Both the position numbers and the translations under genes were made by a program. The notes under the pieces are model-generated. The model had not been told where the DNA came from, searched no databases, and saw only the letters and a program-made list of their open reading frames with translations. From NCBI GenBank assembly GCA_949752745.1, contig OX457028.1, positions 9,856,778 to 9,920,777 of the forward strand: a stretch of DNA of 64,000 nucleotides, read 5' to 3'. Position 1 is the stretch's first letter. Each line of letters opens with the position of its first letter. The DNA is from Protula sp. h YS-2021. Taxonomy: Eukaryota > Annelida > Polychaeta > Sabellida > Serpulidae. Of the stretch, positions 54,801-64,000 are shown in pieces.

Positions 54801-57633
54801 GAGGAATATTTTCTCGATCATACAGTTCATGAGCAGTTTCTCCTGTGATAGGTCTTTCACATCACGCTCCTGTGCAAATCCCGACTCCGCCAACAAGTCC
54901 TCCCCTTCTGACGCTAAAACAACAAGTATCTGGAGTGTAATTCAGCAGCAAAATCGAGCGGAACGCACCCTCTTATATAAAGTAAGAATGTATCAAGCAA
55001 ATAAGAATTCAAATATATTTTGCGTGTGCGAAACGAGGCACTTTCGGCCAAGTGAGTCTATTTCGGAATAGACTCACGATGCTCAGTCTCACTGACATAT
55101 ATAATATACATTAGAGTATCATAGACGTGTTACGGCCATTGGTTTACATTAGTCTCTTCCATAACAAGCTGCAGGAGTATATACGATTTGCAAAATATTT
55201 ATATCTTATTTCTATGTAATTTTTGTCTATCTCAAACCCGATACGAAGCTGCATTGCAGGTTTCACAAGCTGTTAGAGCAGATCCGCTACCGTTTTCAGT
55301 ATTTTGGCCAAAAAAATGAAAAGGGCGGAGCCACTAGAACAGGATTGTTCCGGAACATTTTTTTTTTGACGATAGCTACTTTGTCCTATATTTATCTTTT
55401 TTTTTTTTTAATTATGATTTTTCCTAGAAGAATCAGAATTATTTTCTAGTTTCTAAAACCCAACAAGGTTTATTTCGAACACACTGGCGAATGAATCCAG
55501 AAGAGCATTTGAGTAGTTGTCAAGAGTGTTTGTTACAACAAAATATATAGGAATTAGGTCTAAAGTACTCGTGTAAAGTACTTCCATCAAAACAAATCAT
55601 AACTAGACCTCGAGAATTGCAATTCACTAATACAGGAGACCCTCGTTAATTCGTACCCGGTTAATTCGTTTCCCCGCTTTATTCGTACTCATATTTAGGT
55701 CCCAGTTTCTCTATTTCATACCAGTTTCCCCCCCCCCCCTCCCCGGGGGCCGGATAATTCGTTCACCCGGTTAATTCGTACCAATTTCCCCGGTCCCGCG
55801 TGGTACGAATTAATGAGGGGCTACTGTAGTTGATGTTATAAGTTCGGACTGCAATGAATCACTATTTATCAACAGGACTGTCTTGCAGAAGGGAAATATT
55901 TTTGGTTCGCGCCTCCATCGATCTCGGGATCGCATTTTACAACCAGGAACAGTTCAAACACTGAAAACTTGCAACGTAAAAATCCGGATCTCGAAAGCGG
56001 TAGCCATAAAGTGATAGCCAGGTGTGGCTGTAGACTTTTTATCCCTGGTCCGGCATGCGGTCACTACAAACAGGTATAATGGACGACTCTTTTATTCGAG
56101 TTAAGAATTAAGTCGCTACAGAACGGTTTTACTGTACGTCTTTTTATCCGGATCTAGAAGGCGGACACTACATGACCAACCCCCTTCCCCTCCTCAATAA
56201 ATTTTTTTTTTTTTTTTTTTTTTTGCAAAAGGCTCGCCCCCTTCCCCCCCCCCCTTTAATATGGGTGCGGTTCCGAACGCAAAACTAATCCTGTTACTCA
56301 AATACAAATCTAACGATGACAGGGAATCCACATCATAGAAACAAAACAAATCCTATTTATGTTATTGTGAAACAGTGGACAATAATTGCGTGTGGCTTCA
56401 TGTGTTAATTGTAATTCTACACAAATCATCTTGATGTTTGTAATTGCAATTTGCATGTGGCAAATGGTACTTCTGTGTGAGTGACAAGAGTGAGTACATG
56501 TCAGTAATATTCACGGCGGAGTAATTGGCATTGTATGCGCTTGTTGTTTGATGTGTTATTTAACTGACTAGAAGCATGGGTTTGTGAAAAAAATTAAAAA
56601 ATTTCTGGGATGCAAAATCACTGCGGTTTAACCGATCACCAATTAAGCCGAATTTTTACAAAGGAAACATAGAGAAAAAAACGTCGGGACCACGAAATCC
56701 CTTCGGTTTAATCGATCATTCAGTTTAACCGATCTCGGTTTAAATGGGACCTACTGCACCACCAAAATACACACCATTCTGGTACCTTCTCATTGGTCAA
56801 AGATACAAAACCAAAGCCATATCTTTATTTAAAAACGAGTTATTCATAACACCTGATTAAAAAATTAAAGCCAGAAAAAAAAACATTATTCAAGAGAAAT
56901 TTCAAACAATCGATACCATCCTATAATAAGTGTGATTTTGCAATTCTAAAATTTGCAAAAATTCTAAGTTTTTTTTCAATTTTTTTAATCATAAAAACAA
57001 AGGACACAAGCAGACAATATATGGGGAACTCCTTTTAATGTGAACAAGAATTTCTTTCTCTCTTTCTCAATTGTATATTTGAGCGGTCATACGCCTTTAC
57101 GCCAACCTCTGCAGGAAATTTCATCATCAGATGTGTCAGCAACTGATAAAAATCGGAAACATGTTAACGGGATCATTCGGCCGAAATTCTTAGAACTTAC
57201 AATATCCAGCTGAAAAATTTTAAAAAATCCCAACATTTTGGCGAGTTTTTTAAAAGAATAAACAAAAACACATGATGCTGAAATGATTCAACCAAAATCT
57301 TGGGACGAGTGGTAAGGTTTTTTTTTAAATTTAAATCTAATGGACACATTCAAGACATTCTATGTGGTCCAAATGTAAACCCGAAAAAAAATCGTAAATG
57401 CCGTATTTAGTATAGTAATTGCTGTAAAGGTGCACTGGCCGTCGAAGAACTGGACCGTAGAACAATTGGAAGGTTACCAACATTTCAAATGTATCTGACT
57501 CACTGGTCATTTGAATCACGTCTTCTGTGGGTGAAGCCTTGGCCTGAGCTGTCTCTTGGGCATACAGCTGGGCCTGTTCCATGCTACCGAACAAGGCTGC
57601 AAATGGGTTATCCACCAACTTCTCTCTGTCCAT
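33878..57633 (-). CDS. UBE4A: Ubiquitin conjugation factor E4 A (UBE4A), 20 coding exons, complete
   Basis: Ufd2-type E4/E3 enzyme that extends ubiquitin chains in protein quality control. Coding exons 1-20: 57504-57633, 54785-54913, 52524-52624, 52055-52219, 51616-51760, 50897-51102, 50341-50526, 49577-49694, 48839-49051, 44181-44373, 43564-43631, 42958-43220, 42592-42752, 41851-42043, 41185-41298, 40148-40399, 39668-39813, 38165-38267, 37304-37458, 33878-34112. All phases join, giving 1091 residues (human is about 1066). Visible are an amino-terminal NPFAALFGS motif, the Ufd2 core ([34 protein letters not shown]-like, [11 protein letters not shown]) and a U-box from about residue 978 ([24 protein letters not shown]). 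These are closer to UBE4A than to UBE4B. An acidic, serine-rich tail after the U-box is longer than in vertebrates. The start has A at -3 and G at +4; a splice acceptor just upstream (57645) implies a noncoding first exon. All introns look GT-AG except intron 6, which starts with GC. Confidence 0.95.
34615..34985 (-). repeat. Probable dispersed repeat in UBE4A intron 19
   Basis: AT-rich segment with a 'gacagacagacggacaag' phrase near 34840-34857 and a 'cacccttacacaggggataa' end, a style common in Helitron-like repeats of aquatic invertebrates. I cannot define its ends, so the call is weak. Confidence 0.3.
35142..37276. mobile_element. hAT-like DNA transposon with 6-bp target duplication
   Basis: Perfect 13-bp terminal inverted repeats, CAGGGTTCGTGCG at 35142-35154 and its complement at 37264-37276, are flanked by identical hexamers TACAAA at 35136-35141 and 37277-37282. 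Subterminal regions at both ends are filled with 'ttccaggagttttccagg' phrases. CAGGG...CCCTG ends with a short target duplication fit hAT-type elements; six bases fits the hAT6 subgroup. I see no transposase, so it is non-autonomous or gutted; the plus-strand frame at 36807-37124 has no recognised domain. It lies in UBE4A intron 19 with its right end 27 bases from the exon 19 donor, and carries a HINE-like element nested at 35913-36638. Confidence 0.8.
35913..36638 (+). mobile_element. Helentron/HINE-like element A, nested
   Basis: The left part has CCCAGCTTACG at 35937. The right end has a palindromic hairpin at 36615-36634 built from the same motif and its complement, followed by CTAA. Between them lie about nine copies of a 51-bp unit (landmarks 'gaccagtgcgcatgttta', 'cttgcgttgatgcgcggtt') and one copy of a segment with 'aaaaagcacaagccgtat'. 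Element B at 44379-48403 has the same ends and order. A subterminal repeat matching a 3' terminal hairpin plus central tandem repeats is the described architecture of HINE/Helentron elements, including mollusc 'pearl'-type repeats. Class assignment is inference. Confidence 0.7.
37441..37720. repeat. Tandem repeat carrying copies of the UBE4A exon 19 acceptor
   Basis: Three units contain 'gtcctggcgacgaacacac' at 37456, 37550 and 37676, with spacings of 94 and 126 bases. The first is the true exon 19 boundary on the minus strand (CGTCGCCAG followed by GAC); the others are intronic copies that keep the AG and part of the exon start. Each unit continues with 'cctacatggcatatatcag' and a C homopolymer. 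A decayed fourth trace is visible near 37820-37840. Confidence 0.85.
38855..39600. repeat. Tandem dispersed-repeat cluster in UBE4A intron 17
   Basis: Three diverged copies of a unit with landmarks 'tgacgtcatatgacgtcat', 'taccaagtttgaagctgatc' and 'ttcgttctgtcag', starting near 38866, 39240 and 39399. The right end has a short stem (ATCCGCC with GGCGGAT at about 39566-39595). This looks like another non-autonomous Helitron-like repeat, but I cannot fix its borders. Confidence 0.5.
40733..41184. repeat. 44-bp minisatellite repeating the UBE4A exon 15 splice donor
   Basis: Ten units at an exact 44-base spacing (40735, 40779, and so on to 41131), followed by the eleventh occurrence at 41175, which is the authentic exon 15 donor. 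On the gene strand each unit carries GAGGCCCTCTCG followed by GTAGGTTCCG, that is, the last four codons of the exon and the donor, with few substitutions. Lying just downstream of the real donor in intron 15, these are ten potential decoy 5' splice sites. Confidence 0.92.
42481..42651. repeat. 101-bp tandem duplication of the UBE4A exon 13 donor end
   Basis: A 70-base segment covering the last part of exon 13 and its donor (42582-42651) is repeated identically at 42481-42550 in intron 13. The two copies are separated by C-rich tracts. The perfect match implies a recent event or homogenisation. Both copies keep the donor CA followed by GTCAGT. Confidence 0.9.
43343..43540. repeat. 99-bp tandem duplication in UBE4A intron 11
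   Basis: Two diverged copies beginning 'gaatcgttt' at 43343 and 43442, both with 'gaaagcagac', 'gcaagacacttttttaaaa' and 'actgaaattaa'. It ends about 24 bases from the exon 11 donor. Confidence 0.85.
44062..44205. repeat. 48-bp triplication at the UBE4A exon 10 donor
   Basis: The phrase 'gagcttacctgtagagggcc' occurs at 44078, 44126 and 44173. The last is the real exon 10 donor on the minus strand (CTCTACAG followed by GTAAGCTC); the two others are intronic copies 47-48 bases apart, each with part of the exon end and an intact donor. Confidence 0.88.
44379..48403 (+). mobile_element. Helentron/HINE-like element B with expanded tandem cores
   Basis: Same ends as element A: CCCAGCTTACG near 44403 with a shared 'aacaagt...acaaag' lead-in, and a terminal hairpin at 48374-48400 (11-bp perfect stem, loop TGTAA) followed by CTAA. 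Inside are two arrays. About 48 copies of the 51-bp unit ('cgcatgtttatttaacttgc', 'gttgatgcgcggttcgcatt') span about 44640-47115. About eight copies of a roughly 145-bp unit ('aaaaagcacaagccgtatg', 'ccaaaaataaatgacatcgg') span about 47150-48310. Element A has only about nine copies and one copy of these, so B has grown more than fivefold by tandem expansion. Long plus-strand frames with a 17-residue period result and are not genes. Its left end lies five bases from the UBE4A exon 10 acceptor. Confidence 0.72.
50303..50333. repeat. (CAA)n trinucleotide repeat beside the UBE4A exon 7 donor
   Basis: Ten CAA triplets in intron 7, eight bases downstream of the exon 7 donor on the minus strand, where they read as TTG repeats. 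Confidence 0.9.
51487..51615. repeat. Tandem repeat abutting the UBE4A exon 5 donor
   Basis: Two and a half units of about 54 bases with 'ccttggacacaagggccac' and 'aaaaaggc' landmarks. The last partial unit (ccttggacgcac) runs directly into the exon 5 donor at 51615/51616. Confidence 0.8.
52651..53745. repeat. 18-bp minisatellite in UBE4A intron 2 (~60 copies)
   Basis: Tandem 'gaacctcatcctgatcat' units with C/T and T/C variants alternating (catcct/cattct; gatcac/gatcat). Three-base-multiple periodicity gives six-residue-period frames on both strands, including an acidic DQDEVR/HDQDEV frame on the UBE4A strand. A block of about 430 bp is repeated (two 'gatcataaaacc' junctions at 52849 and 53281), indicating higher-order duplication. 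Confidence 0.95.
55633..55826. mobile_element. Tigger/pogo-like MITE, 194 bp
   Basis: Starts TA-CAGGAGACCCTCGTTAATTCG and ends with the inverted counterpart '...GAATTAATGAGGGGCTACTG-TA'. CAG...CTG ends, a TA target duplication and the 'CCTCGTTAATTCG' terminus are typical of pogo/Tigger members of the Tc1/mariner group. It lies in UBE4A intron 1, without coding capacity. Confidence 0.75.
56621..56756. mobile_element. Possible decayed Tigger-like MITE
   Basis: Inverted 'ggtttaaccgatc' and 'gatctcggtttaa' halves, with a right end 'gggacctactg' resembling the CAGTAGGTCCC termini of pogo-like elements. The left end is not clear and no target duplication is visible. Confidence 0.4.
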
Positions 57634-58691
57634 TATGGCAATATTCTGTAAAAGAGCACACACACTGCAGTATATATCAGCCAAATCACACTTTATGCGC
57701 TTCGAATAAAACGCACCAATATATAAACTAACCGGGTAAAAATGAAGATTTCAGACTGACAGATGACAGACAGGTTTCTATAATATCAAATTTCTGTGCA
57801 CCAAAGATAGAGGTGTCGTTTTTTAACAACCTGTATGCCATTTTAAGAGCTTATTAAAAATTTAAACAAAGAGTTTGAAGTTCATTCATATCCCGAGTAT
57901 GAGTTGCTTTTTTTTTGCGATGTTTTTCTATCATTTCTTTCAATTTTTAAATTAAATTCAAAATTCTTGCGCATGTTATTCAAAACAACCAAAGGGTGCT
58001 TAGGCGTATTGTGTTTCAGGAACAGGTCTTGCATCATTTGATAAGTAAACAGTTCATTAGTTCACTTTCTTTAAACCGGAAGGACTCCATATCAATCCCT
58101 CCATAAGCATATTAGCATATTGTCACCCAACTTCTCCAAGGTTCCTTATACAACAGTGCTCGTGATTCGTAACATTTTCTGTTTTCAACACTGCTTAGCT
58201 CATTAAAAAGTGGCACATGTGTAAAAATTGCACATGTCGATCCTAGCTCCAAGAAGCGGAGTGCTACAGGGTTTCGACGTACCGCTTCAATTCCTCGCCA
58301 TATAAACGACATGCAAGTCAACCGTGCTTGCTTTAAAGTACCTCTATGACGATTTTGTGCGCCATTCAACGACCCATAAGTCTATATTGGCATTTGCTAA
58401 AGGTCCTCAAAGTACATGGGTAATGATATACAACTTCTGTGTCACGCTTTCTTTAAAGGAAAAGAATACGGAAATAACCACCCGCAATAACTGATATTTG
58501 TTTGCATACAGGAAGCAGTTTATCACGTGATAAAGCGACAATCAAATTTTGTAATGATCAACCAAAAACTTTTGAATTGGCATTTAAAACTGCATAAAAA
58601 TCTAAAAGTTTAATATTGTGGGTGTATAGAATAAATTTATGCCTAATTCTGCATCTTTCAATTATTTGAGCACACATTTCACAGATAAACT

Positions 58692-59573
58692 ACAGTAAAA
58701 CCTCGATAATTCGAACTGGTCGGGACCGAAGGAATTGGTTCGAATTAACCGGGAATCGGTTTTCAGTATAGGTGGTTTTAGTCATTTATACAGTCAAAAG
58801 GTAATATATTTTGTTTAACAATATAAGGTGTCTTGTATGTATATCTGCGTGTATTTTAATGTTTTTTAATGGTTTGAGACTATTTTGCGCTTCATATCCG
58901 GTGAATAATCATTATGTTTTCTTTTCGTAGCCATAATTACTGTTGTTTTCAAAATTATCTCTGATTTACAGTGTAAAAGAACTGTAATTTATTTTCATTT
59001 TCCAGCGGCCGCATTATGATGAATTATATATGAACCTATTGTTCCTTTCATGTTTTTCATTACAAAATTGCTGATCCCCCTCCACCTTCAAGCTATTGTT
59101 TTTTTCAAATGTAATCAAAGCGTGAGCAGAGGAGAATTTCAACATTCGTCACTCGGATCAACTAGCCTCAGATTATGACAATGAAACAAATAATAGATCA
59201 ATGGTACGATTCATCTATTATTTTAAAACAATGGGCTCAATACACAAAGGCCCTAAATAGGACAGTTTTGAAACGCCAGAGTAAACCATGTCTGTATCAG
59301 AGTGAGCTGTGTTCATATTTACCGTTATTAAGATTGCAATTAGGATTAGGTTGATTTACATTCTGTCTTTGAGGTTTTTGTGAGTGTGTCCTTGGCGAAG
59401 AATCCCTGAAATTTGGCTATTTTTGGGGGTCAAAATGGGTTCGAATTAACCGGGTCCCCGTTAATTCGAATTTTCCATAAGAATACATTGGTCCCAAAAT
59501 CGGGACCGGGCAAAACGGTTAGAATTAACCGGGGGTTCGAATTATCCGGGGACGAATTAACGAGGGGTTGCTG
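58692..59573. mobile_element. Tigger/pogo-like non-autonomous element, 882 bp
   Basis: Left end TA-CAGTAAAACCTCGATAATTCG; right end '...CGAATTAACGAGGGGTTGCTG-TA'. Terminal regions hold inverted 'ggttcgaattaaccggg' phrases. TA target duplication and CAG/CTG termini fit pogo/Tigger. The interior of about 700 bp shows no DDE transposase frame. Confidence 0.75.
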
Positions 59574-60561
59574 TATAACCTTTTTTTAAAATTCTGGTCC
59601 AATGACTTTGATCACATGACATATAAAGGCCTAAACGTAAACAAACATTTGACAGTTGGGTGCGGAATATAAATTTTCTGCATTTTAACGAAGAAATAAA
59701 TGATGTGTAGCCCATTAATATTGCGCATTTTTTACAAAAACGGTATATTGGGCATTTACTTTCTGTAAATGTTTGAATAGGGACTGATATGCAGGATTCT
59801 TGCCTAGGATCAAATAAAGTTGACCCCCATTTGGGGGAACAATGGAAGGCGCCTTAGCTCTGACAAGAGAGATACACCGAGTAAGTGACAGGAAGAGCGG
59901 ACTCGGAGCTAAAGCCCACCCGTATTTCCGATAGGTATTGTTTTGACTGCACATTTATTGTCAAATTATAAAGATATGAAAGAGAAAAATATAAAATTCT
60001 AATTCTCTGTCAACATTAGTCATGCATCACCTTTACTGTCTCAGGAACACGAGTACGAGTACTTGTGCGTATATAAAGGATCTGCCAGATGTGGGCGATA
60101 TTACAAGATATTTAAAAAATCCATGGATCTGCCTTCCATCAACGACTCAGATATTTTTAAAAACTCATAGATTTAATAAACCACTTATCTATATTTTTTC
60201 GTACCGATTACAATTTATCTTGCAATCGAAATATCGGATGAGGCGCAGTTTTCTTCTGCCGTCAAAAATCACAACAGACACGTCACACGGAAGATACTGA
60301 TATATATGAGTGCATGATGCCCCAGTTATTTATCTATCATTTTAAAGATGTAAGTGTTTGTCAACCCGATCAGATTGTGAAGGAATATTATAACTATTTC
60401 TTGTGGATAATATAGCATTATATATGTATTAACATAGCCGTGCTATTTTAGATATAAAAGTTGCGGCCGTTGCGCTGCACTCCACGTGCTTTTGTTTTTA
60501 TTTACGGCTTATTGCAAAGTGCAAGTGGGCCAATGCGATTCTTCGATACAAATCTGCACAG

Positions 60562-60713
60562 CCAATAATTTTTCGCGTTTTGATCACGTGACGACACACC
60601 TTCGCCCGCAACAAACCAGTTGAGGTCAGAATATCTACAGGAGCACGACAAAGTTTGGCTTATAAAGGATCAATTTGTGAAATTTTCGTTATTTTGTTCT
60701 GAGAAATCGCCAT
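60562..60713 (+). promoter_or_regulatory. Candidate SLC25A38 promoter region
   Basis: Contains CCAAT at 60562-60566 and an E-box CACGTG at 60585-60590 about 320 bases upstream of the chosen start. A short frame beginning 'gccATGag' at 60711 encodes 21 residues and could be an upstream open frame. Only weak support. Confidence 0.3.
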
Positions 60714-60908
60714 GAGTGTACACGAAAGATTGCATCCTTTCTTCTACACGGATTATTCAGACACATTAAGTGGCTAGATGTGTTAAAATTCGGAAGCAAT
60801 TGACTCGATGGTTTGAGGTCACGCTATCACTTCAGCTTGAAATTTTTTTGGATTTACCATATTTAATTTCACACAGATACAACCACACATCAACAGAGAT
60901 TAAAACCC

Positions 60909-63642
60909 ATGTTGATGCATACGAAAGAGCGAGTCGCAAAGAAGAGCATGGATTCCTTTGTGAGTATATATATGTATGATAAATCCAGAAGTCAAACGGC
61001 ACAATAGCTTACTCAATCATGCAGAACTGGATGGAACTGGTTTTATGCCGACGCTTAAATTTCTGTGTTCACCGAAAAAAAAATCGACCACTGTATCAAC
61101 ATGTGAATCGAGGGTAAAAAGATGCATTCGAAAGATTCTCCTTTTGTAAAGATAACATAGTTTGGCAATTAAAAGCTTGTAGATGGACAATAAAAATATT
61201 TTAATGATGCACTCTTGTATGATCACAAATTTCAGTCTCCTATCGTGAAGTCCTTCCTGGCAGGCTCATTCAGTGGTACCTGCTCAACAATATTGTTCCA
61301 GCCGCTGGATCTAGTAAAAACCAGAATCCAAACCAAAGTCCATACTCCTGGGTAAATTTGTTTATATTTGCGTCTCTAATCGACATATTTACTGACAGAA
61401 CTGAAGACATTTGGGCTAAATGTTCATAATTTTTCCTTTCTGTGTCAAATATCTAATGGCAAAAGTGTTACGAATCATTGATTAGACTAATGACATGAAT
61501 GATTACTTTTACTTAATTGCTGGTGTGTTTCAAGCGATCGTCTCCATATGTGGGTGACATGAATGCCATAAACGATTGTTTTGTGCGCAGGGCATCTTCG
61601 GTGGGCATCTTTCAAGTTGCCACCACTGTTGTCAAAAATGAGAAGCTGCAGGGCCTTTGGAGAGGCGTCGTCCCCGTAAGTTTTTATTCTTATTGTTTGG
61701 CCCAAAGAAAAGTAAATACTGCTGATCCAAGTTTTCCAAAACAATAAATGAAAAGGAGACTATGCAATGAAACTTGAACCACAGTTTCTTGTTTGCCAAT
61801 CTTGAAACTTATTTGAAGGGGTCCATGCATAAACCTGATAACTGCAGTTATCAGCAGTGGAGAAAAACGCTTTTAACGTTTGAAATTTTAGTAACAAACA
61901 TGGGGTTTTCCCATCGCCTTTTCCTAAAAAATGGCCACTTCTATTCGGTTTTGAGGTGTAAGACTTACATATGTGATAGAACAGAGGCCAAGAAATACCG
62001 TGGTGGTAATAGTGCATTTTCCTGATAAGTGGAGTTATCAAGTTTATGCATGGACCTCTTCATTTATTTTAATGTTGTTTCATATTTTAAACAAATCTTT
62101 ATTTTGTTTTTGTCTAGTCTTTGACACGCACAGTTCCGGGAATCGGTGTTTATTTTTGCTCGCTGCACACTCTTAGATCAAATTTCGGGTAAGTTGAGTT
62201 TGAGCTGTACAGATATGTTTCAAGGTACAGTAGTTCAATGGTTGTGTCTTCGAGACTTTTTTAATCTCTATTTGGTACCTGTGCCGATGTGATCGATGCC
62301 ATAAACACTGTGTAAATTGAACCTTACAAATTAATCTTTTGCGTATTACAAGACCACTTCCTGAATAAAAGATTTGTTTTCTTCGACATATATATCCTCT
62401 CAATATTAAATTTTATGAATACGTTATTATGGGTTTGTCATTTTGTTTTCAGGAGCGCGGATCCTCATCCAATGGAGTCAGTTGCTATGGGAGTGATGGC
62501 CCGTACTGTCTCGGGCATAACTATGCTGCCAGTCACTGTCGTCAAGACTAGATACGAGGTAAATTTTAAGCAGTTGGTATGGGAGTGATGGCCCGTGCTG
62601 TCTTGGACATAACTATGCTGCCAGTCACTGTCATCAAGACCAGATATGAGGTAGATTTTAAGTAGTATAATGACTACATTAGTACATGCTGAAGTTACAT
62701 GTAGAGCTCATGATACATCGTTGCAAGGTGAGAGCGATTATCAGAGTGAATGAGAACAGGGCTGCGTGTTTTGGTCACGTGGTATTTAAGTAGTGTTTGG
62801 AATCTGTTTCAGAGTGGCAGATTCCAGTACAGAGGAATGGCACATGCTTTGATAACCATCGGACGAGTTGAAGGTTTACGGGGTAGGTACTTTTTTCTGT
62901 GCCCAAAGAAGCATTTCTTTCAGCAAACAGCATGGACACCCGAGGGATCGTAATTAGTGCTTGAAACAGAAGAGTGGGACATGCATTTTGCGAACTTCAC
63001 TCTTGTAAGTGATATTCTTATTCTTGGTCAAGAATGTAAGAAGTCATGCGTTTTGTCAAAAAAAACAAAAAAAAACTATAGTTATTCGTCAGCGATAGCA
63101 ATGACATTAGTTTCTGTACACAGGGTTGTTCAGTGGCCTGTCACCGACGCTTGTGCGGGATGCCCCTTTCTCGGGCATCTACTTAATGTTCTACACGCAG
63201 GCTAAGAAATACGTCAGATCACGTGAGTATCCTGTGACTCATAACAACCAATCAAATTCGGTTTCTGTTTTGAAAGGAAAGAAAAAACTCCAGCTGTGGC
63301 AGGTGCTTATGAAACCAGTAACATTTAATTGATTTATCAAAGTTGCTTTTGTGCAGTTTTTTTTTTTTTTTTACGTAGGAAAATATGGAAAGCTGTAAAC
63401 TTGAATGCTGTTCATAGATTATGATCTATTTTATAACGAGATACGGTGCTATTTGTTTTAATGACATTTTTTCAGTTGGTTTGCACGACCCGTCTTCCCC
63501 AGTGGTGCATTTCAGCTGCGGTATTATTGCCGGTTGCCTGGCATCCATCGCTACACAACCAGCCGATGTGGTCAAGACCCACATGCAGGTCCACACGGAT
63601 AAGTTCCGGAGTGTTCAAAATGCGGTTAACTTTGTGTACGAG
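60909..63642 (+). CDS. SLC25A38: Mitochondrial glycine transporter SLC25A38, 3' end beyond window
   Basis: Carrier of the mitochondrial inner membrane that imports glycine for the first step of haem synthesis. Exons: 60909-60959, 61236-61351, 61591-61675, 62118-62188, 62453-62558, 62813-62882, 63124-63222, 63476-63642. All junctions are GT-AG and in phase, giving 255 residues; vertebrate proteins have about 304, so one final exon of about 50 codons is missing to the right. The three carrier signatures are visible: PLDLVKT (repeat 1), PVTVVKT (repeat 2) and PADVVKT (repeat 3). Family-specific stretches include [14 protein letters not shown] and [13 protein letters not shown]. The first exon is short and weakly conserved; ATGs at 60909, 60915 and 60948 are all in frame and precede a strong GTGAGT donor, so the exact start is uncertain. 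A tandem duplicate of most of exon 5 lies in the following intron. Confidence 0.93.
62479..62662 (+). repeat. 92-bp tandem duplication of SLC25A38 exon 5 and its donor
   Basis: 62479-62570 (last 80 bases of exon 5 plus 12 bases of intron) is followed immediately by a second copy at 62571-62662, with eight substitutions in 92 bases. The second copy keeps the repeat-2 carrier signature (PVTVIKT) and a GT donor. It changes Ser-Gly to Leu-Asp, and its only nearby acceptor (CAG ending 62573) would join out of frame with exon 4. It is probably a non-functional pseudo-exon. Confidence 0.9.
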
Positions 63643-64000
63643 GTGAGTTGTTTTGAAAAGAAAAACGCTTTGCTTATTGTTTCGGCTTTTTTTAGGTGAC
63701 CTAAAAATAAAACAGAAAGACCGTAAAGTTATGCAACAGCCTGTTAGATAGCAAATAAATAGGGTAAGATGACCCCGCACCAGCAGAGTTACCCGAGACC
63801 CGAAGTGAGCAAGCTCCCGTCCTGTAATAGGTCTTTCCATCGAGTTTTCACAGTACATCGTGAAGTCTTATGACGTCATTGGGGAGACTGGTTGCGACTG
63901 CAACAAAACGGATACTCCCGATTCGATCCACTTCGAAGTGTGACGGTCTCGTTGAGGTTTCGAAGAAACAGATTAAATCGGTTAATTGGTCATTATTAAT
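63643..64000 (+). other. Start of SLC25A38 intron 8
   Basis: Begins with a GTGAGT donor. No sequence matching the expected carboxy-terminal exon of the carrier is seen before the window ends. Confidence 0.7.

Larger units (their letters stand above)
57634..60908. other. Divergent intergenic region between UBE4A and SLC25A38
   Basis: The two genes are head to head, 3.3 kb apart by start codons. A good acceptor for the first UBE4A coding exon ends at 57646, so a noncoding first exon and the promoter must lie further right, but I cannot place them. The minus-strand frame at 58112-58369 and the plus-strand frame at 60022-60300 have no recognisable domains. A Tigger-like element occupies 58692-59573. 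Confidence 0.5.

Noticed and set aside
58112..58369. 85-codon minus-strand frame upstream of UBE4A
   Set aside because: No family resemblance, and it is not joined in phase to the first coding exon; at most part of a noncoding leader.
62571..62662. Mutually exclusive alternative exon 5 of SLC25A38
   Set aside because: Its only nearby acceptor gives the wrong phase relative to exon 4, so I call it a pseudo-exon.

Overview
This is a eukaryotic window of about 64 kb. Every recognised gene is split by spliceosomal introns, and the gene content (beta-tubulin, UBE4A, SLC25A38) is animal. Helentron/HINE-like elements with expanded tandem cores, very dense minisatellites and long C/G homopolymers suggest a lophotrochozoan, most likely a mollusc. 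That assignment is inference; the sequence does not name the species.

Layout. (1) 1-26.9 kb is a tandem beta-tubulin locus on the minus strand. Two complete five-exon genes (4237-7358 and 22646-26557) each encode 446 residues and appear to differ only at the penultimate residue. Their 3' and 5' flanks are also duplicated. The first 1.4 kb of the window matches the 5' flank of the first gene, so a further copy should lie just left of position 1. The spacer between the two complete genes is swollen by a 57-bp satellite (about 124 copies with higher-order repeats), GA/CT microsatellites and a 21-bp satellite (about 100 copies). (2) 26.9-33.4 kb is gene-poor and holds arrays of 32-bp (about 53 copies), 19-bp (about 62 copies) and roughly 70-90-bp repeats. 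(3) 33.9-57.6 kb is a complete 20-exon UBE4A gene (ubiquitin chain-elongation factor E4/U-box E3) on the minus strand; all exon phases join, giving 1091 residues. Its introns hold a hAT-like transposon with a HINE-like element nested in it, a second 4-kb HINE-like element, Tigger-like MITEs and several minisatellites. (4) 57.6-60.9 kb is the divergent intergenic region. (5) 60.9-63.6 kb is SLC25A38 (mitochondrial glycine carrier) on the plus strand, eight exons seen, with the last one beyond the window.

The three gene types are housekeeping functions (cytoskeleton, protein quality control, haem biosynthesis) and show no shared pathway. The most unusual signal is structural. Exon-intron boundaries have repeatedly been caught up in local tandem duplication: UBE4A exons 10, 13, 15 and 19, possibly exon 5, and SLC25A38 exon 5. 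One case is a perfect-period 44-bp array that repeats a splice donor ten times beside the real one. UBE4A intron 6 also appears to use a GC-AG donor.

The long open frames inside the satellites are products of repeat periodicity (often multiples of 3 without stops) and are not called as genes.
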